A stretch of 64,000 nt of DNA, from contig CM053268.1 in NCBI GenBank assembly GCA_028583415.1, positions 21,065,923 through 21,129,922 of the forward strand, written 5' to 3'. Shown piece after piece: positions 34,004 through 46,054 of the stretch. This stretch comes from Protea cynaroides. Its lineage: Eukaryota; Streptophyta; Magnoliopsida; Proteales; Proteaceae. Position numbers and translations under genes: made by a program. The notes under the pieces were generated by a model. That model made no database searches, was not told the DNA's origin, and saw only the letters and a program-made list of their open reading frames with translations. The first letter of the stretch is position 1. The number at the start of each line of letters is the position of its first letter.

Positions 34004-36201
34004 TGTCACACCCCAATTCCACACTATTCAGAATGGTGTGATGAACCGCTAAGAAACCAACGGTTCAACCAGGATCTCGAGTAGGCTATATCCGTCTTAT
34101 CTAAACCCTATACATCCACATTCATAATCAGAGTAAATATACAATAGCGGAAGTCTTATAATAAAATGAACTGAAGAATCTAAATGTGATATTAATATTT
34201 AAATACCAAATTATTCTGCATCAACTAAGACATAAATAACTATCATTACATCCCTTTAATAAATCCAAATAATTAAATAAAAGAAAAACCCTAAACGAAC
34301 ACGCATGAGTTGCACTCGCAAGAGGAGTCATGCGTATCCTCTACATCTTCAGCTTCAATCGCCGCTACATGTCCATACGCTGGAGCATCAATATAATCTG
34401 CAACAGTGGTACCTGCATCATCAACTAAAAATATTCGACGTCGAGAGGGTGAGCACACATCATGGCTCAGTGAGCAAACAAAACAATGCAACAATACATA
34501 TGCATGCGATTCAATTCATCTCTTTGGTCTGGTTTTACGTTTGCACTGTGCTATAGAAAGGATAGGAGGCCGCCGCACCTCTATGCACGAGAGTGTGGAT
34601 ACACCCGATGAACCTCTCACCGTCGCCCACAGCACCCACAATGAACATTGTACAACGAAGGTCACGTTTATCGATGCACAACTCCATACCAACAAATAAA
34701 CCCCTGATGGCTAGGGCTGCAAATGGGGCTCGCTACTAGCCAATCCTAATGTCAAACAGTGCATCCAAGGCCACACCCCAGCATCCCTCAGAGCACCCGT
34801 AGAGATAGAGCTAAAGCCCCCCAGTAGAGTATAGGACTCAAAGACCGAGACCCTCCTTGATGCCCTACGTTGCAATAGTTCTGCTAAGGTAATGACGATA
34901 CCACGATGCTAATGCACAAGACTTGAGTTAGAGATAGAGCTAAAGTGCTCGGATCAAACACCGCCTAATACTTCCCCTGATGCCCTACTCGCATCAAGCA
35001 CACTAACCACACACAAACATTCACATGCCTATTCCTAGCATCAATCATCATCATCATGTTATAAGTAAACAAAATTAAATATGCATGAACAATAATAGCA
35101 AGAATATTTGATGACATGTTGAATGCACATTACAAACATATTCGCATAGAATCAATCATGGCACCGGACTCAAAAAAATAAAAATAATTTATTATTAACC
35201 AGTTAATGTAGGTCTTGTTTCCTCACCTTAGCTTGCTAGTAGATCCTCTTTCAAGCTTTAAGAATCACCTTTATATTGATATTATATTGCTAGAAGACCT
35301 AACAAAGTCGATAGAATTTAATTAGATTTAATTCCAATTTTCTAACTTTCTGGGTCGCGGTAGGGTAGCAAGATATCTTGCGACCCTGAATGCGGTCGAT
35401 ATCGTGGTCGATGGGTCTATCGACCCTATGTGCGACCACCCTCTGGTGTTGGTCGATATTCTCATGTTTTGATCCATTCTTCCTTTTTTAACTCCTATGG
35501 CTTCTTCCATAGTCCATTCCACATACTTTCTATGGATTAGAACTTCTCTTCACCCAATATATAGTCTAATTGATATCCTCCATGGTTTCCATTGAAACCT
35601 AACCATGGATGGATGGATTAGGTTTCTCCTACATCTTCCTTCAACTATTCTAAGTCTCACGAAATTCATAGGATTAGTATTCTTACCTGAGAAGAACACT
35701 CCTTATCTGCAACTCTTCTCCTTTTTCTTCTTCTCTCCTTTCCTTCTCTTCTTCCTCTCTTCCTTCTCTTCTCTTTCTCTTAATTCAATTAGGGTTCTAA
35801 AAGGAGTGAAAGAGGCCTAGGGACATCCTTAAAATAGAGTAGAAACATCTTAAAATAAGTCCCTTTGAGATTAGGAAAGAGCCCCAACCGAAATTATGGA
35901 AATTTCCTAATTCTATTTTCGGCGGCAACTGAGGGTCGATGAGGGGGTCAATGATCCCGTCGACCCCTAAATCCTAAAGTGTTCGACCCCCTCTGTAAAA
36001 TAGGGGGTCTGACTTTCTGTCTTGGGGGGTCCGACCCTCCCTTGCTGGGTATGCGACCCTCCCCTTAATTTAAGTATTTTTGGGTCGATTTGATACTTGA
36101 GATCATGATCTCCTTCACGCCCTTGGTCCATTTGGCTCGACCATGATGGGTAAACCTGATTCAAGGTGGTAAAACCGGGTTAGTTTGATACGGGTCTTAC
36201 A
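34004..36201 (-). repeat. Element C left (3') LTR
   Basis: 2198 bp, TGTCACACCCC...GGGTCTTACA on the plus strand. It is aligned throughout with 40890-43110 apart from small differences, chiefly in the GGTCG-motif stretches at 35350-35460 and 35925-36060. Confidence 0.93.
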
Positions 36202-36206
36202 ACTCC

Positions 36207-36851
36207 CCCCTACTTATAAAAATTTCATCCTCGAAATTATACGTACCTTCTGAATCAAATAAGTTAGGGTATTGCTTTCGCATAACATTCTCTTCTTCCC
36301 ATGTAATTTCTTCCATGTTTCTACTTCTCCAAGTGACCTTAACATAATAGATATCTCGGTTGCGTAGTCGTTGAACCTTTCGGCTGGTGATTTCAGTTGG
36401 TGTTACTTCAAATGTCAAATCATCAGTTAATTTCTGTAAATCTACTGTCAGGACGTGCGTTGGATCCTTGACATACTTCTTCAATAGGAAGATATGAAAT
36501 ACGTCATGCACACTTAACATAGATGGTGGTAGTGCTAGCTGATAAGCCACTTTTCTACGCTTAGCTAAAATCTCATATAGCCCGACATTTCTTGGACTTA
36601 GTTTCCCTTTCTGTCCGAACCGTTTCAATCCTCGCATAGGCGATACTTTCAAGAATACTTTATCACCCACGGCGAACTCAAGATCTCTGCGTCGAGTATC
36701 TGCATATTGCTTCTGACGGTTCTGAGCTGTTCTTACCCTTTCCTTGATAATGTCGACCACGCGACAAGTCTCTTCGACAAATTTTGGCCCAACAATACTA
36801 CGTTCTCCAACTTCATTCCAAAATAAAGGAGTTCGACACTTTCTGCCATAC
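36207..36851 (-). CDS. Element C integrase C-terminal domain and chromodomain (partial)
   Basis: One open frame extends from the gap edge: YGRKCRTPLFWNEVGER, then the integrase tail GLKRFGQKGKLSPRNVGLYE, then the chromodomain YVKVTWRSRNMEEITWEEEN. No stop occurs over about 215 codons, unlike element B. The frame ends close to the LTR. The integrase catalytic core lies in the missing segment. The chromodomain probably tethers integration to heterochromatin, as known for chromoviruses. Confidence 0.85.
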
Positions 36852-37351
36852 NNNNNNNNNNNNNNNNNNNNNNNNNNNNNNNNNNNNNNNNNNNNNNNNN
36901 NNNNNNNNNNNNNNNNNNNNNNNNNNNNNNNNNNNNNNNNNNNNNNNNNNNNNNNNNNNNNNNNNNNNNNNNNNNNNNNNNNNNNNNNNNNNNNNNNNNN
37001 NNNNNNNNNNNNNNNNNNNNNNNNNNNNNNNNNNNNNNNNNNNNNNNNNNNNNNNNNNNNNNNNNNNNNNNNNNNNNNNNNNNNNNNNNNNNNNNNNNNN
37101 NNNNNNNNNNNNNNNNNNNNNNNNNNNNNNNNNNNNNNNNNNNNNNNNNNNNNNNNNNNNNNNNNNNNNNNNNNNNNNNNNNNNNNNNNNNNNNNNNNNN
37201 NNNNNNNNNNNNNNNNNNNNNNNNNNNNNNNNNNNNNNNNNNNNNNNNNNNNNNNNNNNNNNNNNNNNNNNNNNNNNNNNNNNNNNNNNNNNNNNNNNNN
37301 NNNNNNNNNNNNNNNNNNNNNNNNNNNNNNNNNNNNNNNNNNNNNNNNNNN
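36852..37351. other. Assembly gap of exactly 500 N
   Basis: The gap is within element C pol. Left flank equals element B 28159; right flank equals element B about 31012. Real sequence of about 2.85 kb (gag end, protease, RT, RNase H, integrase core) is expected. Frames that span the N run are artefacts. Confidence 0.95.
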
Positions 37352-38326
37352 TTTGCATAAAATAGCTTTCCTTAAGCTCGACTGAATAACTCGAGAAATT
37401 TGCGGCTTCATTATAAATTCTATTGTCTAAGCGCGATACGTGCTCTCCGATGCTTCCTCTGAGTCCCGTGACAAACCTACAGGTTTTGGTGTCCTCTTCT
37501 TGCATGCTCAGTGGTGCGAAGAAAAATAGCTCCTCATAATGCTGGCGATACGCATCCATTGTCATCCGTCCCGATACAAACTCGGGAACTCTTTCTCCAT
37601 AGAATCCTTGAAGCCGGGAAAATATTTCTCAAAAAGCTTCCCTATATATAGCCCAGGTCAATAGGGCGTGTTTGGTTATCGAGATAGTCCCTTGTAGATT
37701 TCCACCAATGATGTGCTCACCTTTTAGCATGAAGGTGGCACATAATACCTTCTCCTCCTCTACCAGAATGGTCATCATCACAAAATTTCTCTCCATCTCG
37801 TCGATCCAGTGTGCTGGCCATAATGGTTCGAATGATTTACCATTGAACTCCTTGGGTTTCATCTTTAGGAATCTCTCAATAAGTCGAGAATGATCTAACT
37901 GCACTGGAGCATATTCTCCATACATAGGTGGTGGATATTGGAAATTCCCTTGCACTGGTTCCGGGTGATGGGCTAGAATCTGTGCAGCTGGTGGTTGTGG
38001 TGCTGGGTGGTTACCCACCGGTGTTGCATTGGCTTGCTCAGCCGGCATAGGTGTAGTTTGTGCCGCCTGGAACATCATTCCCATCATAGCCTGCATATGG
38101 GCTTGTGCATGTTGCATCTGCTGAAGTTGTTGTGCCAGATTTATCACCACGGTAGTCAGTTCCGGTGGTGGGGGTGGCAAATTAGTAGGAATTGTCGGCC
38201 CTGGTTCACTGGTGGTGCAATTTTTGGATTACCCTATGCATTCAGATTGTCTGGCCTGGTTTCCTCCACTGATGGCGGTGGTGGAACCGTGTTACGACTT
38301 TGCCTGGTTACTCTTCGTCCGGCCAT
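37352..38326 (-). pseudogene. Element C gag (5' part)
   Basis: Gag starts at 38326 (MAGRRVTRQSRN). It continues through a Pro-rich segment, a Gln/Met-rich helix (LAQQLQQMQHAQAHMQ), and the gag core (RLIERFLKMKPKEFNGKS, then WIDEMERNFVMM). It reaches the gap with RFVTGLRGSIGEHVSRLD (37400-37565). A stop near 38240 and frameshifts near 37630 and 37720 break it. The zinc knuckle is in the gap. Confidence 0.83.
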
Positions 38327-38459
38327 GTTCTTCACTGGTAGTGGTGATGCCTGAAAATCATAAGATACGTGACGCAATCATTTATACTTCATGTAGATAT
38401 ACTAACCAATGTAAATTTCAAATTTTTCAGATCATTCTGGGTAAATTACTGTCCTTTCT

Positions 38460-38740
38460 ATATAGGGTCAATAGTGAGGGTCGATGGTATATGCGACCCT
38501 AAGATCGACCCTGGGAATTTCTGATTTTTCCAGAGAGTCGAGGGTCGATGTGAAGGTCGATGGGTGTGCGACCCTCGATGCGACCCCTGGTTCCCTGTCA
38601 GGTTACCGAGAGCAGTGGGTCGATATAGGGATCGATGTATGTTCGACCCTTGGTTTTCTGTCAGATCACCGAAAGTCGTGGGTCGATATGGGGGTCGATA
38701 TGAGGGTCGACTCTTTGGGTCAAATTCTGCGACCCTCGGA
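38460..38740. repeat. GGTCGA inverted-motif array between gag and antisense gene of C
   Basis: GGGTCGAT and TGCGACCC/TCGACCC alternate about 15 times in 280 bases, with a unit of about 80 bp containing TTTTCTGTCAGATCACCGA. It sits at the same place as the GGTCGC array of B but with a different core (GGTCGA rather than GGTCGC). Confidence 0.82.
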
Positions 38741-38894
38741 CTAAAAATTAGATTTTTAAGGTCCGATTTGAGTTCATTTCTCATTCTTTCCCCTCCGTTT
38801 CAACTCGGCTTCTTTCCTCTGGGTTGCTACAGTGCCGATTCCACTACATTGGCTATTTGGGTTACGTTTCTCGACACCTACATCCTCCCTACAG

Positions 38895-39339
38895 GTATTT
38901 CTTCTCTATTTACCTGTTTTTAGGTTTTCTTTTCTAGGTTTTCATTTACATAATACGTTTTCTTCAAATTAAACTTTTTTCAATCGTAAAAATTCGATTT
39001 TTTATTGGGGGGCTTTTGTTGTTGGTGAGTCAATGGACGAAAGCCCTCAAAAATATTGAGTTTCATATGTTGGTTATCGAGAAACTCATAATTTTCTCTT
39101 TTTGCCCTATTTTGTCAAAATTTTAGGATTTCTCAAAATTTCTTCAAATTAGGTTCTGTTAGTTAAAATTTTTGACTGTGTGAGTATTGTAGGATATGTT
39201 AGAACCTACGTAAGTCCTCCTGCCCACGTGTATGGGTAACAAGTGAGGCTTTTGGTTAACTTACGTCGTTATAATGTTGAAATTTTTGTGATTTTTCTAT
39301 CTTACTAATCCATTATCTGTTTTTCATTGTGCTCTACAG
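38895..39339 (+). other. Putative 5'-UTR intron of the antisense gene in C
   Basis: CTACAG|GTATTT at 38895 and GTGCTCTACAG ending at 39339 bound 445 T-rich nucleotides. The ATG follows five bases later (ATATC-ATG), as in B (ATAAC-ATG). Confidence 0.5.
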
Positions 39340-39344
39340 ATATC

Positions 39345-40606
39345 ATGGCTCGCACCAAGGTTCCTAGTGTTCGCGACCGTCTCCGCTTTCGTACCAATAA
39401 AGCTGAGACACAGTATGCCCGCTTTACCCGTAAAAAGGTAGAGGGTGGTCAACTGGTGGACTTGGCTAGCCTAGCCTTGTTCAATGTAGAGGGAGCATTT
39501 GGTGACATGGGTTGGCTTCCTGTCATCACCTATGACACCTTCACTTGCCCGGATTTGATGAGCCAGTTTTATTGTAACCTCCAGGTGATGGGGGATTACA
39601 ATGATGTGGATAGGGATCACGAGCTCAGGATTACTAGCTACGTCAAGGGAGTTGAGGTCTCCTTTGACTACCGACAGCTAGCGGATTTGTTGGGCATTTC
39701 CTATGATGGCCCTATGGTGTTCTGTGCTCCTGGAGAGCACCAGTTCCTTTCTTTGCAGATGAGGGTTGAGATAGACAGACAGCTCATCCGATTTGATCGC
39801 TGGGAGATGAAAGCGAGTTATCTACGTTCGGATCCACGGGTGTACTACAAGATCATTCAGCACAACATAATTCCGCAGAGTGGACACTATGAGAGGATCT
39901 CCCAGTTGACCCAGTATCTGCTATACTACATCTGTATTAGGCAGCCTGTATGCCTACCTTACATCATCATGCTGATCAGTGCCACATTGCCCAGTCATAG
40001 GGGTAATCTACCCTATGGACGTATGATCACTAAACTGCTGACCAGCCTGGGTGTGGATTTGTTGGATGAGAAGATTCAGGAAAAATTCTTCTCTACTCCT
40101 CTGGATTGGAATGCCATCTGCAGGATGGGTATGCGGGATGCCCATGTCAGTGATGAGGAGAGGAATGCGATGGTGCGCCCTCGTACTCGCGTGGAGATGG
40201 CTGACGCTGAGGCAGCAGCAGCTGCAGCTGGGGTCCCTGGTGGTGCTGTCGGGGATGATGATCGTCTTTACATGGATGTGAATTCCATACCACCTCCTTC
40301 TTCTACACATGCTGCTGGAGCGAGTACATCTTTTGCGGATTGTCCTTCACATGCAGCTGGTCCTTCACACCCACCTTTGGATGACGTGCTGAGTATGTTT
40401 CGAGATATCAGAGAGGCTCAGTGTGCATTAGATCTGAGGATGGGGGAGCTTCTAGATGCTCAGCGTCGGACTGATCAGCGGTGGCTGATCTCACAGCTAG
40501 TCTTCAGGCGACCCAGACTCAGGTAGCCTGGTTGACTAGATTCTATGCTGAGGACTATGACAGAGACCGCGAGGCACCGCCTCCTCCTTCACCTCCAGCT
40601 TCATGA
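39345..40606 (+). CDS. Antisense transposon-protein gene of element C
   Basis: An almost intact frame from the ATG at 39345 (MARTKVPSVRDRLRFRTNKA). Recognisable blocks: GAFGDMGWLPVITYDTFTC, QFYCNLQVMGDYND, ITSYVKGVEVSFDYRQLADL, LLGISYDGP, YKIIQHNIIPQSGHYE and LPYIIMLIS. An Ala-rich and Pro/Ser-rich tail follows. This fits the putative plant transposon protein domain (PF20167 type) by recollection; no catalytic motif is evident. The start is fixed by conservation with B. Compared with B, one base is missing near 40480, so the frame ends early at 40526 instead of at the TGA at 40604. It lies between 5' LTR and gag and opposes gag-pol. Function unknown. Confidence 0.75.
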
Positions 40607-40889
40607 TTGTATTTCTTTACTTTTTCTTTGCAATACAGAGTAACTGTCCGGGTTGTGGACTGTACTCTGCTTTAAATATTAATACATATTTGTTTCTCTC
40701 TTATTGTATTTAAAATTGTTTCTCCTTTAAATAGATGCATTATTCTCTTTTTAAATTTGGTCTCAAACATCACTTGTGCTTATAGTGTGTTATTATTACG
40801 GTTTTTACTTTTATCCTATCACAGTTCATAATCTATCATGAAGGTATATTGATTTAGCGGACAAGGCCTGGAAAGCTCTAATACCAAGT

Positions 40890-43110
40890 TGTCACACCCC
40901 AATTCCACACTATTCAGAATGGTGTGATGAACCGCTAACAAACCAATGGTTCAACCAGGATCTCGAGTAGGCTATATCCTGTTATCTAAACCCCATACAT
41001 CCACTTTCATAATCAGAGTAAATATGCAATAGCAGAAGTCTTATAATAAAATGAACTGAAGAATCTAAATGTGATATTAATATTTAAATACCAAATTACT
41101 CTACATCAACTAAGACATAAATAAATCTCATTACATCCCTTTAATAAATCTAAATAATTAAATAAAAGAAAAACGCTAAACGAACACACATGAGTTGCAC
41201 TCGCAAGATGAGTCATGCGTATCCTCTACATCTTCAACTTCAATCGCCGCCACATGTCCATACGCTGGAGCATCAATATAATCTGCAATAGTGGTACCTG
41301 TATCATCAACTAAAAGTATTCGACGTCGAGAGGGTGAGCACACATCATGGCTCAGTGAGCAAACAAAACAATGCAACAATACATATGCATGCAATTCAAT
41401 TAATCTCTTTGGTCTGGTTTTACGTTTGCACTGTGCTATAGAAACGATAAGAGGCCGCCGCACCTCTATGTACGAGAGTGTGGATACGCCCGATGAACCT
41501 CTCACCATCGCCCACAGCACCCACAATGAACATTGTACAATGAAGGTCACGTTTATCGATGCACAACTCCATACCAACAAATAAACCCCTGATGGCTAGG
41601 GCTGCAAACGGGGCTCGCTACTAACCAATCCTAATGTCAAACAGTGTATCCAAGGCCTCACCCCAGCATCCCTCAGAGCACCCATAGAGATAGAGCTAAG
41701 GCCCCCCGATAGAGTATAGGACTCAAAGACCGAGACCCTCCTTGATGCCCAACGTCGCAATAGTTCTACTAAGGTAATGGCGATACGATGATGCTAATGC
41801 ACAAGACTTGAGTTAGAGATAGAGCTAAAGTGTCCGGATCAAACACCGCCAAACACTTCCCCTGATGCCCTACTCGCATCAAGCACACTAACCACACACA
41901 AACATTCACATGCCTATTCCTAGCATCAATCATCATCATCATGTTATAAGTAAACAAAATTAAATATGCATGAACAATAATAGCAGGAATATTGGATGAC
42001 ATGTTGAATTCACATTACAAGCATATTCGCATAGAATCAAGCATGGCACCGGACTCAAAAAAAATAAAAAAAATTTATTATTAACCAGTTAATGTAGGTC
42101 TTGTTTCCTCACCTTAGCTTGCTAGTAGATCCTCTTTCAAGCTTTAATAATCACCTTTATATTGATATTATATTGCTAGAAGACCTAACAAAGTCGATAG
42201 AATTTAATTAGATTTAATTTCAATTTTCTAATTTGTTGTTAACTATAGGGTCGCAGGATGGGTCGCAGGTAGGGTAGCAGTATACTACGACCCCCTGTAA
42301 CAGGGTCGATATCAGGGTCGATGGGTCTATCGACCCTATGTGCGACCACCTCTGGTTTTGGTCGATATTCTCATGTTTTGATCCATTCTTCCTTGTTTAA
42401 CTCCTATGGCTTCTTCCATAGTCCATTCCACATACTTTCTATGGATTAGAACTTCTCTTCACCCAATATATAGTCTAATTGATATCCTCTATGGTTTCCA
42501 TTGAAACCTAACCATGGATGGATGGATTGGGTTTCTCCTACATCTTCCTTCAACTATTCTAAGTCTCACGAAATTCATAGGATTAGTATTCTTACCTGAG
42601 AAGAACACTCCTTCTCTGCAACTCTTCTCCTTTTTCTTCTTCTCTCCTTTCCTTCTCTTCTTCCTCCCTTCCTTCTCTTCTCTTTCTCTCAATTCAATTA
42701 GGGTTCTAAAAGGAGTGAAAGAGGCCTAGGGATGTCCTTAAAATATAGTAGAAACATCCTAAAATAAGTCCCTTTGAGATTAGGTAAGAGCCCCAACCGA
42801 AATTATGGAAATTTCCTAATTCTGTTTTCGGCGGCAACTAAGGGTCAATGAGGGGGTCGATGATCCCGTCGACCCCTAAATCCTAAAGTGTCCGACCACC
42901 TCGGTAAAACAGAGGGTCTGACTTTCTGTCTGGGGGGGTCCGACCCTCCCTTGCTGGGTATGCGACCCTCCCCTTAATTTAAGTATTTTTGGGTCGATTT
43001 GATACCTGGGATCATGATCTCCTTCACGCCCTTGGTCCATTTGGCTCGACCATGATGGGTAAACCTGATTCAAGGTGGTAAGACCGTGTTAGTTTGATAC
43101 GGGTCTTACA
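40890..43110 (-). repeat. Element C right (5') LTR
   Basis: 2221 bp with the same ends as the left LTR. GGTCG-motif stretches lie at 42240-42360 and 42840-42970. The primer site adjoins it at 40875-40886 (minus strand TGGTATTAGAGC, one mismatch to the tRNA-Met complement). Confidence 0.93.
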
Positions 43111-43520
43111 TAGCGGATCTGGCAGCTAGTCTCCAGGTGACCCAGACTCAGATATCCTGACTTACGAGAGTATATGCTGAGGAAGATGATCGAGATCGTG
43201 AGGCACCTCCTCCTCCAGCACCCCCAGCTCCATGATGCCTTTAATTCTTTTTACTTTATACTACAGAGTAACTGTCTGGATTGTAGACCGTACTCTGATT
43301 CGGATATATGTTAGTTTTTTTTACTCGTTTGATAAATACATAGAACTTGTTTCTTATTTTCATATGTGCATGATTCTCTTTCTTAGTTTATGTCTCATAC
43401 AACACAGGTGCTTATGGTGTGTTCTTATTAAAGCTTTTAAGTTTATCCTAACCCAGTTTACGAACTCTTGTGAAAGTATACAAGTCTGATAGACAGAGCC
43501 TGAGTGCTCTGGTACCAAGT

Positions 43521-46054
43521 TGTCACACCCCAATTCTGAACCAACCAGCATGGTGTGATGAACCGTCTATGAACCAACGGTTCAACCATGATCTCGTATA
43601 GGACGTGCCCATTTGACCAAACCAGATACAACTACAACCATAATCAAAGTAAATAAACAATAGTGGAAGTCTTTAATAATAATGAACTGAGTATCTAACA
43701 GTGATAACATAATTAATTATCTAATTATCTCCAAATGACTCAAGACATAAAATAAAATAAAATAATCAATTACATGTTCTGATAATCCAACAACTAATCT
43801 AATCAAAAACACATGAGTTGTACTTGTACGACGAATCATGCTACTCCACCATAGCTTCCACATCCATCGCAGCAACATGTCCGAACATTGGTGCATTCAT
43901 ATAATCTTCCACGGTAGGACCTGGATCATCAACTAAAAATATTCGACATCGAAAGGGTGAGCACACATCATGGCTCAGTGAGCAAACAAAACAATGCAAC
44001 AAACATAAGCATGCATTCAATTCATGTCTTTAGTCTAGTTTATAAGTTTGGAATGTGCTAAAGAAAGGATTAGTGGCCACCGCACCTCTATACACAAGTG
44101 TGTGAAGCCGTCTAATGAATCAAACACCATTTTTGTCCCACAAGCACCCATCATGGAATAGAGATAGAGCTAAAGTGCCCGGATCAAACACCACATAACG
44201 CTTCCCCTGATGCCCTATCCATACCAACACTTAAGCCCCTATTGGCGAGGGCACTGGGCTCGCAACTAACAAATCCTAATGCCAAACAGTGTATCCAAGG
44301 CCTAACCCCAGCATCCCTCAATACGTCTATAGAGATAGAGCTAAGGTGTCTCGGTAAAGTCAGAGACTACACGGACCGAGACCACCTCCCCTGATGCCCT
44401 ACGACGTAATAGTTCTGCAAAGGTAATGGCGATACGACGATGTTAGTGGGCAAGACTTGAGTAGAGATAGAGCTAGAGTCTGGTGACTAGGATGAACCAC
44501 AGTGTCACGTCCTCCCCCTGATGCCTACTCGCATCAAACACACTAACCACACACATACATTCACATGCCTATTCCTAACATCAATATCATTATCATCATA
44601 TTATAAATAAACAGATTTAAATATGCATGAGCAGTAATAGTAGGAATACTAGATGACATGTGAAATGCACATTACAAGAATACAAGCATAGAATCATTCA
44701 TGGCATTAGACTCAATAAGTAAAATAGCTTGTTATTAGCCAATTAGTTTATGTCTTGTTCCCTCACCTTTGGTCGATGGTTGTTCCTCGTCCAAGCTTTG
44801 TAATTCACTTTTAGACCACTTGAAAACGTAATAAATTTATAGATTTTAAATTAGAATTTATTTCCATTAATTCAGACTTCCAGAAGCTGAGTGGTCGCAG
44901 GTGCGGCTGCACTTGTGGTCTCAGTTTCTGCAACCACAGAGTGTGTGGTCGCTAGGTGTGGTCGCATATCATGCGACCATACATGTGACCCACCCTCCCT
45001 GAAACTTCCCTGAGGGCATGTGGTCGACATGTGTGGTCGCATACCATGTGACCATACATGCGACTACACCCTCCCTGAACTTTCTTGAGGGCGTGTGGTC
45101 GCTATGTGTGGTCGCATACCATGTGACCATACATGCGACCACACCCTCCCTGGAACTTTTCCTTGGGCATGTGGTCGATATGTGGGTCTTGTGTGGTCGC
45201 ATATCATGCGACCACACCCTCCTTGGAATTTTCCCGAGGGCGTGTGGTTGATCTTATGTACCTTGTGTGGTTGCATATCATGCGACCACACATGTGATGG
45301 TCAACTTTTCCACTCCCAACTCAATTCCTTTATATTTTGATTCCTTAGCTTATCTTCATGATCCTTTCTATGATTGTTCTATGGCTTAAAATTCATATTT
45401 TACACAATCCATCATCCTAATAGATTCCCTCCATGGATCTCTTAGAATTTATCCATGGTTTGATGATTGGGGTCTCACTTTGAATCATTATCTCCTCCAT
45501 GATCTATTCTAGGTATTCAACTAATGTGGAAAATGTTTTCATACCTTAAACTTGTTGAAGATTCAGAGTTCTCTCTAAAATTCCTCCTCTTAGTCTTCCT
45601 CTTCAATTCTCCTTCTCTTCCTCTTCTTCTCTCTCTCTCTTTCAGTTTGAGTTCTAAAAGGATGAAAGAGGCTAAGGGACGTCCTATATATATAGAGGAA
45701 AACCCTCCATATAGAGTCCTTAGATTAGGAAAGAATCTCCTTCGGATTAGGAAGGCTTCCTAATCACGGAGTCTATTTGACTTCATGTGGTCGCACGTGG
45801 GGTCGCAGAACCCGTCGACCACACATCCAAAAACTGCGACCACACGTCCCAGACTCCTGTGGTCGCATTATTCTGAGGTGTAGTCGACCACACCTGTTTA
45901 GGTATACGACCACATACTCCTAAATAGATAATTTTGGGTTCAATTTCATACCTAATCTTGTGGTTTTTTCACGCACTTGGTCTGCTTGGCCCGACCATGA
46001 TAGGAAGACCTGATACAAGGTGGTAAGACCGGTTAGTACGATACGGGTCTTACA
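43521..46054 (-). repeat. Element B right (5') LTR
   Basis: 2534 bp, TGTCACACCCC...GGGTCTTACA on the plus strand. The primer site lies at 43506-43517 (minus strand TGGTACCAGAGC). It includes a tandem array at 44885-45295 that the left LTR lacks. Confidence 0.92.
44885..45295. repeat. Tandem array in element B right LTR
   Basis: About five imperfect units of 75-85 bp, each with GTGTGGTCGCATA, CATGCGACCACAC, CACCCTCCCTG and GAGGGCGTGTGG. The units contain inverted GGTCGC/GCGACC pairs able to fold. The left LTR has no equivalent between its flanking sequences. Confidence 0.85.

Larger units (their letters stand above)
34004..43110 (-). mobile_element. Element C: Tekay/Del-type chromovirus inside the antisense gene of B
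   Basis: LTRs lie at 34004-36201 and 40890-43110. Exact target duplications TAGCG flank it at 33999-34003 and 43111-43115. It has the same design as B in minus orientation: primer site 40875-40886, antisense gene 39345-40606 (plus), gag 37352-38326, and integrase/chromodomain tail 36207-36851. Most of pol is absent because of the N gap. Near-equal LTRs and the nested position make it the youngest of the A-B-C series. Confidence 0.93.

Noticed and set aside
36197..37565. Reading frames of 193-404 aa crossing the N run
   Set aside because: They are joined only by unknown bases; the real sequence is expected to be much longer.
38460..38740. CRISPR-like regular repeats
   Set aside because: Plant nuclear DNA; repeats are short inverted motifs of uneven spacing, with no cas genes and no unique spacers.
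44969..45340. Several 75-82 aa frames near 45 kb
   Set aside because: By-products of the tandem GGTCGC array in the element B LTR.
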